This document shows positions 10,209 to 20,416 of a stretch of 64,000 nt of DNA, in pieces. The stretch comes from Gari tellinella (lineage: Eukaryota > Mollusca > Bivalvia > Cardiida > Psammobiidae), in contig OV277872.1 of the NCBI GenBank assembly GCA_922989275.2, forward strand, positions 29,714,119-29,778,118. Direction: 5' to 3'. The position numbers and the translations under genes were made by a program. Below the pieces are notes generated by a model. That model did not search any database. It was not told where the DNA came from and saw only the letters and a list, made by a program, of their open reading frames with translations. The number at the start of each line of letters is the position of its first letter. Position 1 is the stretch's first letter.

Positions 10209-10458
10209 TACAGTGGAGAATGTGTTATTCTTTCCCAATAAACGCGTTAACGCTAAAACTATTATTTCCAATACAAACAGTTTGGAGCCAGAGCAGACGC
10301 CGGGTAACCCGGCGTCTGATCAGGCTCCAAACTGTTTGCCACCAAGATAAACATGAAATATCAGAATTGTCCAAAAGTTGTTCTTTTCTACGTTTTAGTG
10401 CTTTGCTTTTGCGTACGTTTGCGTTTAAACGGGAAAGAATAACAGAGTATCCACTGTA
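10209..10458 (+). mobile_element. A-type MITE with in-window empty site
   Basis: Full length, TACAGTGGAGAATGTG to GAGTATCCACTGTA. Copy 2 of the duplication reads TTTACATATACAGTCGAG here with a single TA, the exact pre-insertion state. Confidence 0.92.
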
Positions 10459-10793
10459 CAGTAGAGAAGACGTTATTTTCCCGGATAACAATTATGTCGA
10501 TTTCAAAAAGTTTGGAACCAGATCAGACCCCGGGTAACCCGGCGTCTGATCAGGCTCCAAAATGTTTGCCACTCAAAATAAATGGTCAGGGGTGTCAACA
10601 AGTTGTCACTGTCTACGTTTTCATTACAATGCGTTTGCGTTTCTTTTGCGTTTAAACGGGAGAGGAAACTGTTTACCTTTCAGATAAAAATGAATCGATG
10701 GAAAAATCTCCTAATTGATATTTTCTTCATTTTGTTAAATTATGTTTGTGTTTCGTGTCACCTAAACAGGAAAGAATAACATCTTCTCCCGTA
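10457..10793 (+). mobile_element. A-type MITE, extended variant
   Basis: TACAGTAGAGAAGACG to ACATCTTCTCCCGTA, sharing its left TA with the preceding copy. After GTTTAAACGGGA it continues through GAGGAAACTGTTTACC to a second AAACAGGAAAGAATAAC arm, giving 337 bp. Confidence 0.75.
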
Positions 10794-11222
10794 AATGATT
10801 GTGATGTGTTACAATTTGTCTATATTCTCATTATTTAGCATACCCAGTCTGAACCCCTAGACAAAGTAAAGATGTCAGTTAATTAAAGACACCTTTATTA
10901 GTCTAGACACAATCAAACACCCTCTGATATCACTGTTTATTATATGCCTTTGTATGATATCGAGCATTTCCGCGTGTATTTGCACAGTAAAATACAAGAG
11001 TCTGTATCAGCCACCTTGTATCAGCCACTTTGTATTTTACTCTGACCTCGCTTTCGATTTAACGTGACGTCATTTACGTACGTGTACAAGTGCCGCGTTA
11101 TTCATTGTGGCAAACGAAAAATATTGTTCTGCTTCAAATAACTAATAACTTTTGGCTATAAAATGATTTAAACAACTATTTAATTGTTTTTGGTGTGTAT
11201 TCAATGCATATAATAAACACAC

Positions 11223-11383
11223 CACCAGTTGGCAGTGTGCTACAGAGTGTTGCATTTAGTTCTCGACGTTTTTGGCGGAAACAACCGATCAGACTCGCGC
11301 CAAGGCGCTCGTCAGATCGGCTATTTCCGCCAAAATCGTCTCGAGCTAGATACATCACTCTGTATCGCACTGTCAACTGGTAA
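11223..11383. repeat. 161-bp imperfect foldback element
   Basis: CCAGTTGGCAGTGTGC at left, GCACTGTCAACTGG at right; internal arms TTTTTGGCGGAAA and TTTCCGCCAAAA around CGCGCCAAGGCGC. Single copy in this window. Confidence 0.7.
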
Positions 11384-11408
11384 TGTGTATTTATTGGTCT
11401 TTTACATA

Positions 11409-11988
11409 TACAGTCGAGAAGACGTTATTTTCCCGGATAACACTTATGTCGATTTCAAACAGTTCAGAACCAGATCAGACGCCGGGTTACACGGCGTCTG
11501 AGCAGGCTCCAAACTGTTTGCCACTCCAAATAAATGGTCAGGGGCCCGTTTCATAAAACTTCGTACGACAAATGTTGTCGTACGTCAAAACTTTAAAATA
11601 CATTTAATTTCTGATTTCTCTATCTAATCCTGTCTTGTGGCATCTCTTTGGAATCGTCTTTTCAAGACGATTCCTAAAAGATGTCACAAGACAGGATTAG
11701 ATGGAGAAATAAATAATAATTGACACTTTTATAATCTGACTTACGACAACATTTGTCATACGAAGTTTTATGAAACGGGCCCCAGGGGTGTCAACAAGTT
11801 ATCACTGTCTACATTTTCTTTACAATGCGTTTGCGTTTCGTTTGCGTTTAAACGGAAGAGGAAACTGTTTACCTTTCATTTAAAAATGATCGATGGAAAA
11901 ATCTCGTAATTGATATTTTCTTCATTTTGTTGAATTATGTTTGCGTTTCGTGTCACCTAAACAGGAAAGAATAACATCTTCTCCAGTA
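11409..11988 (+). mobile_element. A-type extended variant split by G
   Basis: TACAGTCGAGAAGACG to ACATCTTCTCCAGTA. Same extended structure as 10457-10793. Interrupted after AAATGGTCAG by the G element. Confidence 0.8.
11542..11782. mobile_element. G-type MITE with CAG duplication
   Basis: 241 bp, ends GGGCCCGTTTCATAAAAC and GTTTTATGAAACGGGCCC; internal inverted repeat TAATCCTGTCTTGTG. CAG at 11539-11541 and 11783-11785; the paralogue at about 10587 reads GGTCAGGGGTGTC, an exact empty site. Confidence 0.92.
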
Positions 11989-12165
11989 AATGATTGTGAT
12001 GTGTTACAATTTGTCTATATTCTCATTATTTAGCCTACCCAGTCTGAACCCCTAGACAAAGTAAAGATGTCAGTTAATTAAAAACACTTTTATTAGTCTA
12101 GACATAATCAAACAAACACTGATATCACTGTGACTCGTATATTCCCGGTATATCTGTACTAGATA

Positions 12166-12409
12166 TACAGTGGAGAATCTGTTATTCTTTCCCGTCTAAA
12201 CGCAAACGTACGCAAACGCAAAACACTAAAACGTAGAAAACTTTTGGACAATTCTGATTATTCATGTTTATCTTGGTGGCAAACAAATTGGAGCCTGATC
12301 AGACGCCGGGTAACCCGGCGTCTGATCTGGCTCTAAACTGTTTGCACTGCAAATAATAATTTTAGTGTAAACGCGTTTATTGGGAAAGAATAACGTTTTC
12401 TCCACTGTA
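12166..12409 (-). mobile_element. A-type MITE, young copy
   Basis: TACAGTGGAGAATCTG to ACGTTTTCTCCACTGTA, core complete. Confidence 0.9.
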
Positions 12410-12707
12410 GTAGGTAAATTCAATGAACAGTCGGAGTCGATTGTATGTTATATATCGCTATATATCATTAGACATAAGTAAGTAATGTAAATGAGAGAGA
12501 ACATGAACAAAAATGATGTCGTACTGCAATACACTGTGAATATGATAGTTTCTTCAAGTTTTGATTTTATCTAGATGTCGAATTCCTTTACAATTCCTTA
12601 AAGCATGAGAAGTTGCGCCGTCTTCATTTCAAAGCACCTATACGTTTGAAATGCATATGCTAATTAGTTTATGCGGTAAGCATGATGTATCCTTTATATC
12701 ACATAAC

Positions 12708-12844
12708 TTGCGGTCTGGGAGTGGAAGAACGCCATTATATAAGTATGGTAATCCACTAGAGGAATACATGTATCGTTTCTTTGGCTCCGGCCAAGCCTTT
12801 TCGTCCACAAGTGCTGCATGTAGCGGGCCACCAGATGACGCCAT
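12708..12844 (-). CDS. Possible first coding exon, unknown protein
   Basis: On the minus strand an ATG in good initiation context (GCAAATGGCG) opens MASSGGPLHAALVDEKAWPE and continues KKRYMYSSSGLPYLYNGVLP. A candidate splice donor (CGCAA then GTTATG) would end it after 45 codons and two bases. Its residue composition looks coding rather than repeat-derived, and no MITE overlaps it. If the donor is ignored the frame runs on to a stop at about 12638. I recognise no domain, and no following exon could be identified in the MITE-filled DNA at lower coordinates. It could still be a chance ORF. Confidence 0.3.
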
Positions 12845-12859
12845 TTGCAATGACGTTAA

Positions 12860-13257
12860 CGTGAACAACCTCAGGTTTTGGTGGCAAATCTTAATAACAG
12901 AACAACTACAAAATACGGCTTCGATTGATTTAATATTTGCTTAAAATCATTATGTGATAAACAGAATCTCACATTCGTGCTGATTACTTATCAGTTTTAA
13001 TAAACTTGTTGACTTACATGAATATTACGCTCATTTATTAAAAATGATAAATAAAGATCACTTATGTAAGATCCTCTATTTATAGTCGTCTTCAACGCCT
13101 CTTTAATTGTCTACTTAATCTCCTCTTGAGTCCACTGTTTCTATCTCTCTGTTTTATTATGCTATTTCATCTTAACCAGCCAGTTTTCTCAGCGATGCTA
13201 ATTCTGTATTTATATATGCTGTGTTACATGTAACACTATATTCTAGCCATAACAGTA
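12860..13257. other. AT-rich spacer
   Basis: No gene or terminal repeat seen. Would be the upstream region of the possible minus-strand exon; no TATA or initiator can be assigned with confidence. Confidence 0.35.
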
Positions 13258-13562
13258 TACAGTGGAGAAAACGATCATCTTTCCAAATAAATGCAAACAG
13301 TTTGGAGCCCGATCAAACGCCGGGTTACCCGGCGTCTGACCAGGTTTCAAACTGGTAACCGTCAAAGTTACAATCAACATTCAGAAATGTCAAAAAGTGG
13401 CATTTTCTTAAATTTATTACAATGCTTTTGCTCCAAACAGTTAGCCGCTCAGATTAAGATTAATCATTAGAAATGTCAAAATGTCATTTTCTATGTTTAA
13501 TTGCATTGCGTTTAAGTTCCGTTTGCGTTTAAAGGGGACATAATAAGAACTTCTCCACTGTA
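13258..13562 (+). mobile_element. A-type MITE with internal duplication
   Basis: TACAGTGGAGAAAACG to AACTTCTCCACTGTA. The segment after the core (CAGAAATGTCAAAAAGTGG) is repeated with changes before the right arm, so the element is longer than usual. Confidence 0.8.
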
Positions 13563-13588
13563 TATAATGTTTCGTGAATATTCGCATC

Positions 13589-14103
13589 TAATGGGGATAT
13601 TATATTATTCTTTCTCGTTTAAATGGAACCGAAAAGCAATTAGATTGCCATTAAATATAGATTTGATTTGATTTGTTTTCGTTTTACGTCGCTTTCAACA
13701 GTATTTCAGTCATATCGCGACGTCCAGCTAATTATAGGTGGAGGAATACTCCAGAAGCCCTTTATGCACTGTTTCAGGCACAAATCGGCAACTGGGTAGA
13801 ACCACCAAGCCAGCTGGAAGGCTTCCTCACATGAAAAATCCGAACGACCCTACTGGGATTCGAACTCACAGCGGTGAGGAGCTTAGTGATGTAAGTCACA
13901 GTGACTATATCACTAGGCCACGGAGGCCCCGCCATTAAATATAGAAAAAGTCATTTTTTAATAAATTTCTCACGATTCATTTCAATCTGAGTGGCGTACA
14001 GTGTGAAGCCTGATCAGACTCCGAGTCACAACTGTTTACAATGACAACTTTTATTTTTTAATAAACGCGTTTATTTGATTAGAATAATGTCGTCTCCATT
14101 GTA
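13589..14103 (-). mobile_element. A-type MITE split by a SINE
   Basis: TATTCTTTCTCGTTTAAATGG on the left, then the SINE, then GAAAAAGTCATTTTTTAAT, a worn core and TGTCGTCTCCATTGTA. The terminal TIR at 13589 is strongly diverged. Confidence 0.65.
13661..13930 (-). mobile_element. tRNA-derived SINE, 14-bp target duplication
   Basis: On the minus strand it begins GGGGCCTCCGTGGCCTAGTG (A-box like) and has GAGTTCGAATCCCAGT (B box) about 55 bases further on. The body includes the CAAATCGGCAACTGGGTAG stretch on the + strand, and the tail is (CAAAT)n. GCCATTAAATATAG flanks it perfectly at 13647-13660 and 13931-13944. Resembles widespread bivalve tRNA-SINEs (RUDI/Meta-type), from memory only. Confidence 0.88.
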
Positions 14104-14122
14104 AATCGTATATAGATCTACG

Positions 14123-14482
14123 TACAGCGCTTCCTTCCTATACAACGACACCCAATGGCAGACACGCATTGTGTGCGCTGCTCGGAGGGAGTCGTTATAG
14201 GGAGGGAAATTGGCTCACATTTGCAACAGCTTGAATCCAGATTAGACGCCGCTTAACGCGGCGTCTGATCTGGATTCAAGCTGTTTGCCACTCGTCATTT
14301 TGTTTTTCTGTTAAAATGTCCAAATTGTGACTTTGAGAAAAACAGCAGACGACAATTTAAAGTAGACGATATTGCAGCCGTGAAATGGTTGGGCATACTT
14401 GTCCTGTTTGGGGAACAGTGGCAAAGGTCGTTGTAAGGAGGGAACCGTTGTTCGGGGGCCGTTGTAGGGAAGAAGCACTGTA
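14123..14482 (+). mobile_element. C-type MITE just upstream of a coding exon
   Basis: TACAGCGCTTCCTTCCTA and AGGGAAGAAGCACTGTA ends, TA on each side. Holds a full core (TTGAATCCAGATTAGACGCC ... GGCGTCTGATCTGGATTCAA) and the CCAATGGCAGACACGCATTG / GAGGGAGTCGTTATAG inverted segment. Ends 39 bp before the splice acceptor of the next gene. Confidence 0.85.
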
Positions 14483-14514
14483 CATTTTATTATTTCTATA
14501 TTTTTGCATATATA

Positions 14515-14521
14515 ATTTCAG
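14515..14521 (+). promoter_or_regulatory. Candidate splice acceptor
   Basis: A T-rich run (TATTTCTATATTTTTGC) ends ATTTCAG, and the reading frame of the following protein is open from the next base while an in-frame TAA lies at 14513. Supports a last-exon model without proving it. Confidence 0.5.
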
Positions 14522-14578
14522 TCTGATGGTTTGAGAAGGAATCCCACGGATACTCAACGACACAACACCCCAGGTAAA

Positions 14579-15244
14579 ATGGCTGTCGCTGAGAGCCCCA
14601 GTGGTAAGAGTACCCCCGGGTCTTACCAGTCTAGGGCATTTTCCGCCGGAGAGAAATCCACCCAGTCTAAAACTGGAAGACCACCGACGACCAGCATCCT
14701 TCGAAGTGCAATGTATTACCAGAACCGGATAATTATACCGGAAGTGAAATCCCGACCCTCTAACAGTACTTCGAACAGAGACTCGAAAGGTGCTGTACGC
14801 AGCGCAACCAGTGGTGCTATGAATGGTCCAAATATAACAGGCGCTTCAGTTAATTCCAATAATTCTAATTTTAGAACACCAACAGCGCATGTTGACGGTA
14901 CTGTAGCGGATTCTACAGGTCATTCGCGAGTTAGTGATCAGAGAGCGCATGGTAGGGACGCCATGGACTCTCGTGGAATAGATATCGTTGTGACAGATAC
15001 GGATGGCTCAAACAGACAACACAAAGTTAAAAAGAAGTCAATATGGCGGCGGATAGCTAGAGTGCTTCAGGACAATCGCATGAAAGGGGATCCTAATGCA
15101 GAATTAATATTAGCCGGATCTAACCCTCAGGATTTTCGATTGTTAAAAAAAGTGCTAAATATCTCGTTTTTGACTATTGGAATTGCTTTACTAGTGTCCG
15201 TTGTCATAGTGATAATATACACTGCAATAGGTAGGTATTATTAG
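14579..15244 (+). CDS. Single-pass, tail-anchored-type membrane protein, unknown
   Basis: The ATG at 14579 (context AAAATGG) gives 221 residues, stop TAG at 15242-15244... in frame TAT TAT TAG. The N-terminal two thirds are hydrophilic and rich in Ser, Thr, Asn and Gly with little predicted order (for example SNSTSNRDSKGAVRSATSGA). A basic stretch near 148-165 (KVKKKSIWRRIARVLQDNRM) precedes one hydrophobic segment at about 195-217 and a four-residue GRYY tail. Lysines just before the helix put the N-terminus in the cytosol, as in tail-anchored proteins. The frame is also open from 14522, right after a TTTCAG acceptor, so this may be the last exon with SDGLRRNPTDTQ... encoded upstream. CAGGTAAAA at 14571 would make a good donor, so a 52-base mini-exon is another reading. 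I know no family that fits; no paralogue or domain is visible. Codon use and lack of repeats make it the best gene candidate here. Confidence 0.7.
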   Translation: MAVAESPSGKSTPGSYQSRAFSAGEKSTQSKTGRPPTTSILRSAMYYQNRIIIPEVKSRPSNSTSNRDSKGAVRSATSGAMNGPNITGASVNSNNSNFRTPTAHVDGTVADSTGHSRVSDQRAHGRDAMDSRGIDIVVTDTDGSNRQHKVKKKSIWRRIARVLQDNRMKGDPNAELILAGSNPQDFRLLKKVLNISFLTIGIALLVSVVIVIIYTAIGRYY

Positions 15245-15331
15245 CAGTATTAGAAAAAAAAAACATTATCACGTTAACCCCGTCCCTTCAATAACCTCAT
15301 CTACAATTAATGTACCGTAAACCAACGATGT

Positions 15332-15507
15332 CAAGGGCTCCAGATAAGGGGGAGTAAACTGAACAAATCCAACATTTACTTATTTACTAATAAAGCACAA
15401 AATCATATGGTGTTACTCCTCATTGAAATCGTCTCAAAGAGACAATTCTTATGAGTAGTGACACCATAGGGTTTAATACAGACATATTTTTTTTATCTGG
15501 AGCCCTG
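15332..15507. mobile_element. I-type MITE, copy 2
   Basis: CAAGGGCTCCAGATAAGGG to TTATCTGGAGCCCTG, centre ATCGTCTCAAAGAGACAAT. Paralogue of 9013-9205. No clear flanking duplication. Lies about 90 bp after the stop codon of the gene, possibly in its 3' UTR. Confidence 0.75.
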
Positions 15508-15568
15508 GTGTATTTCATTCCTCAAATGTTCATTTAAGGTACTTTGACTCAAGGAATATTGAAGTGAA

Positions 15569-15679
15569 TATCAAACAGTTTGGATCCTGATCAGACGCTG
15601 CGTTTAGCGGCGGCTGATCAGGATCCAAACTGTTTGCAAATAACAGTTGTACTAAGGGTAATGCAGTTAAGGGGTTAAC
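15569..15679 (+). mobile_element. B-type MITE, core and right end
   Basis: TCAAACAGTTTGGATCCTGA, GACGCTGCGTTTAGCGGCGGC apex and GTTAAGGGGTTAA end; left shell missing. Confidence 0.65.
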
Positions 15680-15862
15680 TAACTGTTAAGAAGTGATATC
15701 ATCTCCGTTTCAGCGACACTCTAATCACGCAACGCTATTTAATTCACGTGTTGTAAAACATGAACTAAATGGATTTTTTCTGATAGGCTAGAGGCTTGAA
15801 ACATGATCAGACTCTGTATAATGCAGGATCAGGTTCCACATTGTTAGAAATCGAAATCAATT

Positions 15863-16103
15863 TACAGTGGAGACGTTATTCTTCACCGTTTAAAGCTCAA
15901 ATGAAACGCAAACGCATCGCAATAAAATGTAGAAAATGAGAACATGTCGAAAAGTCTGAATATTCTTTTAATCTGAGTTGCAAACAGTGTGGAACCTGAT
16001 CAGACGCCGGGTTACCCGGCGTCTGTTCAGGTTCCAAACTGTTTGTAATGGAAATAAAAGTGTAAGCACGTTTGTAGGAGAAGAAAAACGTCTTCTTCCC
16101 TGT
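15863..16103 (-). mobile_element. A-type MITE
   Basis: TACAGTGGAGACG to GTCTTCTTCCCTGTA. The core is good (GACGCCGGGTTACCCGGCGTC); the right arm lost part of AAACGCG. Confidence 0.82.
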
Positions 16104-16110
16104 ATTTGCA

Positions 16111-16732
16111 AATATCCTCTTCGTCCGTTCATCCGGAACCCTTAGCGAAAAGAGATTATAAAGATAACCAATTTAAATAGTAACTGGGAGATACATTGAA
16201 TGAATATGGAGAAAAAATAGTTTTCTAACTGAAAATAACACTTAAAGTAATCAAACAACTTCATTGTTTAAACAAATACCAGTTATTCAAACTAACCTTC
16301 GGCTGTAAATGCAGCGCCGCGAATTCCTATCATGACGGAAGTGTGACGTCATTATCCGGGTAACAAAGGCGCTTGTACACAATCGGATCAAATTTAGGTC
16401 AATTTCCAGACACTCGCTACACGTAATAAACATTTAGAGTTATATTGGAAAATGCGTTATTCGAAATCATTTTACAAAGGGACATTAAAAAAATAAGGTA
16501 CGTGGTTAATTTTGGTACTCATTTTTCGAAAATATAATTTTCTTCAAAGTTTCACTAAAATTCCAAGTTTTTTCAGCATTTTTCTCGGCTATTATGCTGC
16601 ACACATCTATTACCTAACCGAAACCGCTTTTGCGATGACGTAAGCAAACCGCACGCACTTTATCAAGCGTTTTTGTGAGGCTTCCGGATTGGTACATGTA
16701 GGAAGGGTCCGGTTATGGAGAATGGAGAGATA
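16111..16732 (+). mobile_element. J element, copy 1 (622 bp)
   Basis: Starts ATATCCTCTTCGTCCG, ends GGAGAATGGAGAGATA; the inverse copy at 56868-57489 matches along its whole length. The termini ATATCCTC/GAGGATAT are short inverted repeats. Contains GTGTGACGTCATTATCC (CRE-like) and CGATGACGTAAGC. No ORF is conserved between both copies. Confidence 0.75.
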
Positions 16733-16767
16733 ACTATGGTTCTTAAATGTACTGTAATCTTTAACAC

Positions 16768-17052
16768 GGTATGGAAGAGGTTATTATTTTCCGTTTAAAC
16801 AATATCACCACGGCAAAGATGCTAGTCTTTCCAAATAAAACTGAAAGCTGCATAACCTATTTTTTCAATTGCAAACAGTTCGGATCCTGATCAGGCGCCG
16901 GGCAACCAGGCTTCTTATCAAGCTCTAGACTGTTTGTCACTTAGAAAAAGAATAATCGTTGATATTGTCAAAATCTATTTCACATTTTGTATATAAAGCA
17001 TTTGCGTTTAGTTTCAATTGACGGAACATATGATAATAGTCTGCACTGTAAA
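16768..17052. mobile_element. Decayed A-type MITE
   Basis: TATGGAAGAGGTTATTATTTTCC at left, core GCAAACAGTTCGGATCCTGA with GCGCCGGGCAACCAGGC, and ATAGTCTGCACTGTAA at right. Confidence 0.5.
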
Positions 17053-18310
17053 CGCAATCACAAAATATCAAACAAGAAAACACACGGGTTTTCTTAAGAT
17101 ATAAAAAGTAATATTTATCTAAGTGGTAGCGGATTGGAGGCTTATCAGACGACGGCTGAACAATGCTTTTCGGTAACTGACTATTGGTCTCTAGTAGACT
17201 CTCGTTGAGTGATTTCCGCATTGACCGATTCACAGAATAATAATCTACAATATATCCCGCAAACACCAAATTACGAATTGTTTTAAAAATGGTTATTCAT
17301 ATTCAGCACATTCCTATGACCTTTTCACGTCGAAAAGGGCTTCTTGTTTAAAGGTTAAACTGAGTACATGTACATCATAGTGACGTCATTCAATCAAGAC
17401 GTAATCAAGTAAACGATATAGTTCGAGGGGGCTTATTCGCGCGCAACCATGGTCTAACCTATTTAGCACTGGCTTGGGCTCGAGGAAAACAAGAATACCC
17501 TTCGTTTCTGCTTTATGTTTTGGACGAAAAAGTCATTTTATTTATAATATTTTACTTAAATTGAAGGTTATTTCAATGTGTAGCTTAATTGAGACATTAA
17601 GCATGCTTTAACACCGACATAAATAACGCTTATTGAAGCTCTATATTTAAGCACAATTCATTATTAATTGCCTTTAAAGTTCAGGTCTCACTGTACATAA
17701 TATGACGTCATCAAATGTGTGCAGTTCCCCGTCGATCCCAGCTGTTTAGTAAAGACAATCTAGACATTCATATCCCGGTTTTAACATTTACAGCTGAAAC
17801 AATGCATATATCTAGGTCTCGAGCGATGGGGTATATCTAGATCTATTATTGGTACTGTGGAATTACCGTATTGCTTTAGTTTAAATCCTTGATCTGGTGT
17901 TTATTCCTATTTTTTATCGTTAAGCCTACAGTGCAGGCAAAAGTTTTTCGCTGTGGCTCGCTCGGAGGGTTGCTAGGGCTGTGACGTCATATTGCCTTGA
18001 GATGACGGAAGTATGGAATAAGTGAACAGTGTGTTAGTTATTTCGTGGTTTTGTAAAATAAAAGATATATTCACAGGTTTTGAGGCATCTGATTGGCCGA
18101 GAGCTCCGAGCCATGTGCTAATGAGGTTTTAGAGCATTTGTTGAACGTACACATTTAATAAGTGTTCCAATCTGACAAAGGAGATGCTAATTCTGAATGT
18201 TCTCATCCAATCGCGTCGGATATTCACGTAAAACTAAAGTTTTATCAAATAAATTAAGACACACTGAAAAAAGGAACTAGATCTATAAAGGAATTAAATT
18301 ACCCTCCCTG
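17053..18310. other. Spacer without an assigned gene
   Basis: A further eroded A core (GCGGATTGGAGGCTTATCAGACGAC) near 17130, then unique sequence with several TGACGTCA-like sites (17383, 17703, 17982). No ORF I would call coding. Confidence 0.4.
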
Positions 18311-18329
18311 AACAATTGGGTTAAAACCC

Positions 18330-18560
18330 ACAAACGGTAGTGACCCAATGGTTACACCATTGGACTACGGTACCAGCGGTCTGACTAGGGGCTTTTTTCT
18401 GAATCCCCGATGATGTACAGGAATGTCCTTGAGCAAGACATGGACCGCGAATGGCTCCTCTCCACCCAGGGGTTAAAATGGGTACCTGTGAAGGGTCTGA
18501 GTCGGTACTGCGGCTGCATTTGACTGCACCATATGTTAGCAGAGCTCAATATTGTAGGCA
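18330..18560 (+). mobile_element. SINE-like segment
   Basis: CAATGGTTACACCATTGGAC, then AGCGGTCTGACTAGGGGC and AATGTCCTTGAGCAAGACAT, a motif typical of SINE bodies in deuterostomes and molluscs. No target duplication or tail could be fixed. Confidence 0.45.
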
Positions 18561-18645
18561 AGATGGCTCAATGATCAGAGGAGTAAATGCACAGTCGGCT
18601 GAGCGGTCCTTCGGACTGAAAGTAGACTTTAACTTGGTATATTAC

Positions 18646-19903
18646 TTTATTATACCCCCACAAACAGAGTTTGAGGGGGGTATACTGGAATCAGCCTGTC
18701 GGTCGGTCGGTTGGTTGGTTGGTTGGTTGGTTGGCCGTCGGTCGGTTGGTTTGTTGGTTGGCCGTCGGTCTGTCTGCAAAATCTTGTACTTTCAACTCCT
18801 CCTTCAGTTTCAACCCGATTCATTTGATACTTGGCATAGATGTTACTCAGGTGTAGTAGATGTGCAAAACACAAATTTCAGGTCTCTGTGACCTTGACCT
18901 TGACCTTTGGCCTTGAAATTGGTCTTGAAATTGGTAGGCACAATCTTGTACTTTCAACTCCTCTTTCAGTTTCAACCCGATTCATTTGATACTTGGCATA
19001 AATGTTACTTTGCTGTACTAGATGTGCTAGACACAAATTTCAGGTTTCTGTGACCTTGACCTTTGGCCTTGAATTTGGTCTTGAAATTGGCAGGCAAAAT
19101 CTTGTACTTTCAACTCCTCCTTCAGTTTCAACCCAATTCATTTGATACTTTGCATAGATGTTACTCAGGTGTAGTAGATGTGCAAGACACAATGTTCAGG
19201 TCTCTGTGACCTTGACCTTGACCTTTGGCCTTGAAATTGGTAGGCAAAATCTTGTACTTTCAACTCCTCTTTCAGTTTCAACCCGATACATTTGATACTT
19301 GGCATAAATGTTACTCAGGTGTACTAGATGTGCAAGACATTAATTTCAGGTCTCTGTGACCTTGACCTTTGGCCTTAAATTTGGTCTTGAAATTGGCAGG
19401 CAAAATATTGTACTTTCAACTCCTCCTTCAGTTTCAACCCGATACATTTGATACTTTGCATAGATGTTACTCAGGTGTAGTAGATGTGCGAAACACAATT
19501 TTCAGGTCTCTGTGACCTTGACCTTTGTCATTTAAATTGGTCTTGAAATTAGCAGGCAAAATTTTGTACTTTCAACTCCTCCTTCACTTTCAACCTGATT
19601 CACTTGATACTTTGCATAAATGTTACTCAGGAGTGGTAGATGTGCAAGACACACATTTCAAATCTCTGTGACCTTGACCTTTGACCTTGATATTGGTCTT
19701 GAAATTAGCAGGCAAAATCTTGTACGGCGAACTCCTTCACTTTCAACCTGATTTACTTGATACTTGCCATAAATTTTCCAAGTTTTTATGATGGTGGCAG
19801 CACCCTGCCATTGTCAAACCTTATTGAAAACGTCTGCAGAGTGTGACAGAGTGCTGCAGACGTTAGTGGGGGTATTTATCACCTTTAGTGATAGCCGTTC
19901 TAG
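18646..19903 (+). mobile_element. Helitron-like non-autonomous element with 157-bp array
   Basis: The left end is TATACCCCCACAAAC folded against GTTTGAGGGGGGTATA. Next comes a GGTC/GGTT microsatellite (18697-18775), then seven monomers starting at 18782, 18943, 19100, 19250, 19406, 19562 and 19719 (150-161 bp apart) that carry TGACCTTGACCTTTGGCC. The right end has the stem ATCAC/GTGAT and then CTAG at 19900-19903. Central tandem repeats plus a 3' hairpin before CTAG fit Helitron-derived elements with tandem repeats (inference). No Rep/helicase is encoded. Confidence 0.65.
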
Positions 19904-19960
19904 TTTTAATTGTTTTACAAACGCTAGTGTCCGACTGGTTTACAGTGTGGAATTATAGAT

Positions 19961-20160
19961 AATTAACAAACTGAAGACCCAAATCAGAGGGCTCCTAAAT
20001 CTCTGACCTGGATCTACATTGTTTGCAAATGTATTGGGTATATTTCAAACAGGTTCATTGCGTTGAAAGAGTTAATTGCAATTGTATGCACTGAGCAAAA
20101 GGTTTTAGCATAAACGCGTTTATTGGGAAATAATTATTTTTTCAACTATTACAAAGTAAT
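19961..20160. mobile_element. B-like remnant joined to an A arm
   Basis: CAAATCAGAGGGCTCCTAAA ... CTACATTGTTTGCAAATG and CGTTGAAAGAGTTAA match the B variant at 46450. It is followed by TTAGCATAAACGCGTTTATT, an A right arm lacking its terminus. Confidence 0.5.
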
Positions 20161-20416
20161 CAAACATATCTGATAAATAGTAATTCTAATTTTGAATTTA
20201 AAAATTATTGTCGCGTGAATCAAACAGTGTTGATCCTGATCAGCCATTGAGTAATTTTCTTGATCGAAAATGCTGGCCAAATTAAGTTGCCCTTCTTATT
20301 AAACGTGGCGATGGAATAAGACTCAATGTTTTGGAAGCATTATCTCCTTGAAATTACCATTTTATTGCAACAGTGGCGATTACATACATGCATGCTATTT
20401 ATTTTTTTGTTTAAAC

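Larger units (their letters stand above)
10191..10945 (+). repeat. Tandem segmental duplication, copy 1
   Basis: From TTATTGGTCTTTTACATATA to about ATATCACTGTTT; matches 11391-12132 with high identity. Copy 1 carries an A insertion absent from copy 2 and lacks the G insertion found there. Confidence 0.85.
11391..12132 (+). repeat. Tandem segmental duplication, copy 2
   Basis: Paralogue of 10191-10945, including the AGTCTGAACCCCTAGACAA and TCAGTTAATTAAA flank. Holds a G element where copy 1 is empty. Confidence 0.85.

Noticed and set aside
18451..18891. 146-codon + ORF
   Set aside because: It crosses a SINE-like segment, the Helitron-like 5' hairpin and the GGTC microsatellite, so it cannot be one gene.
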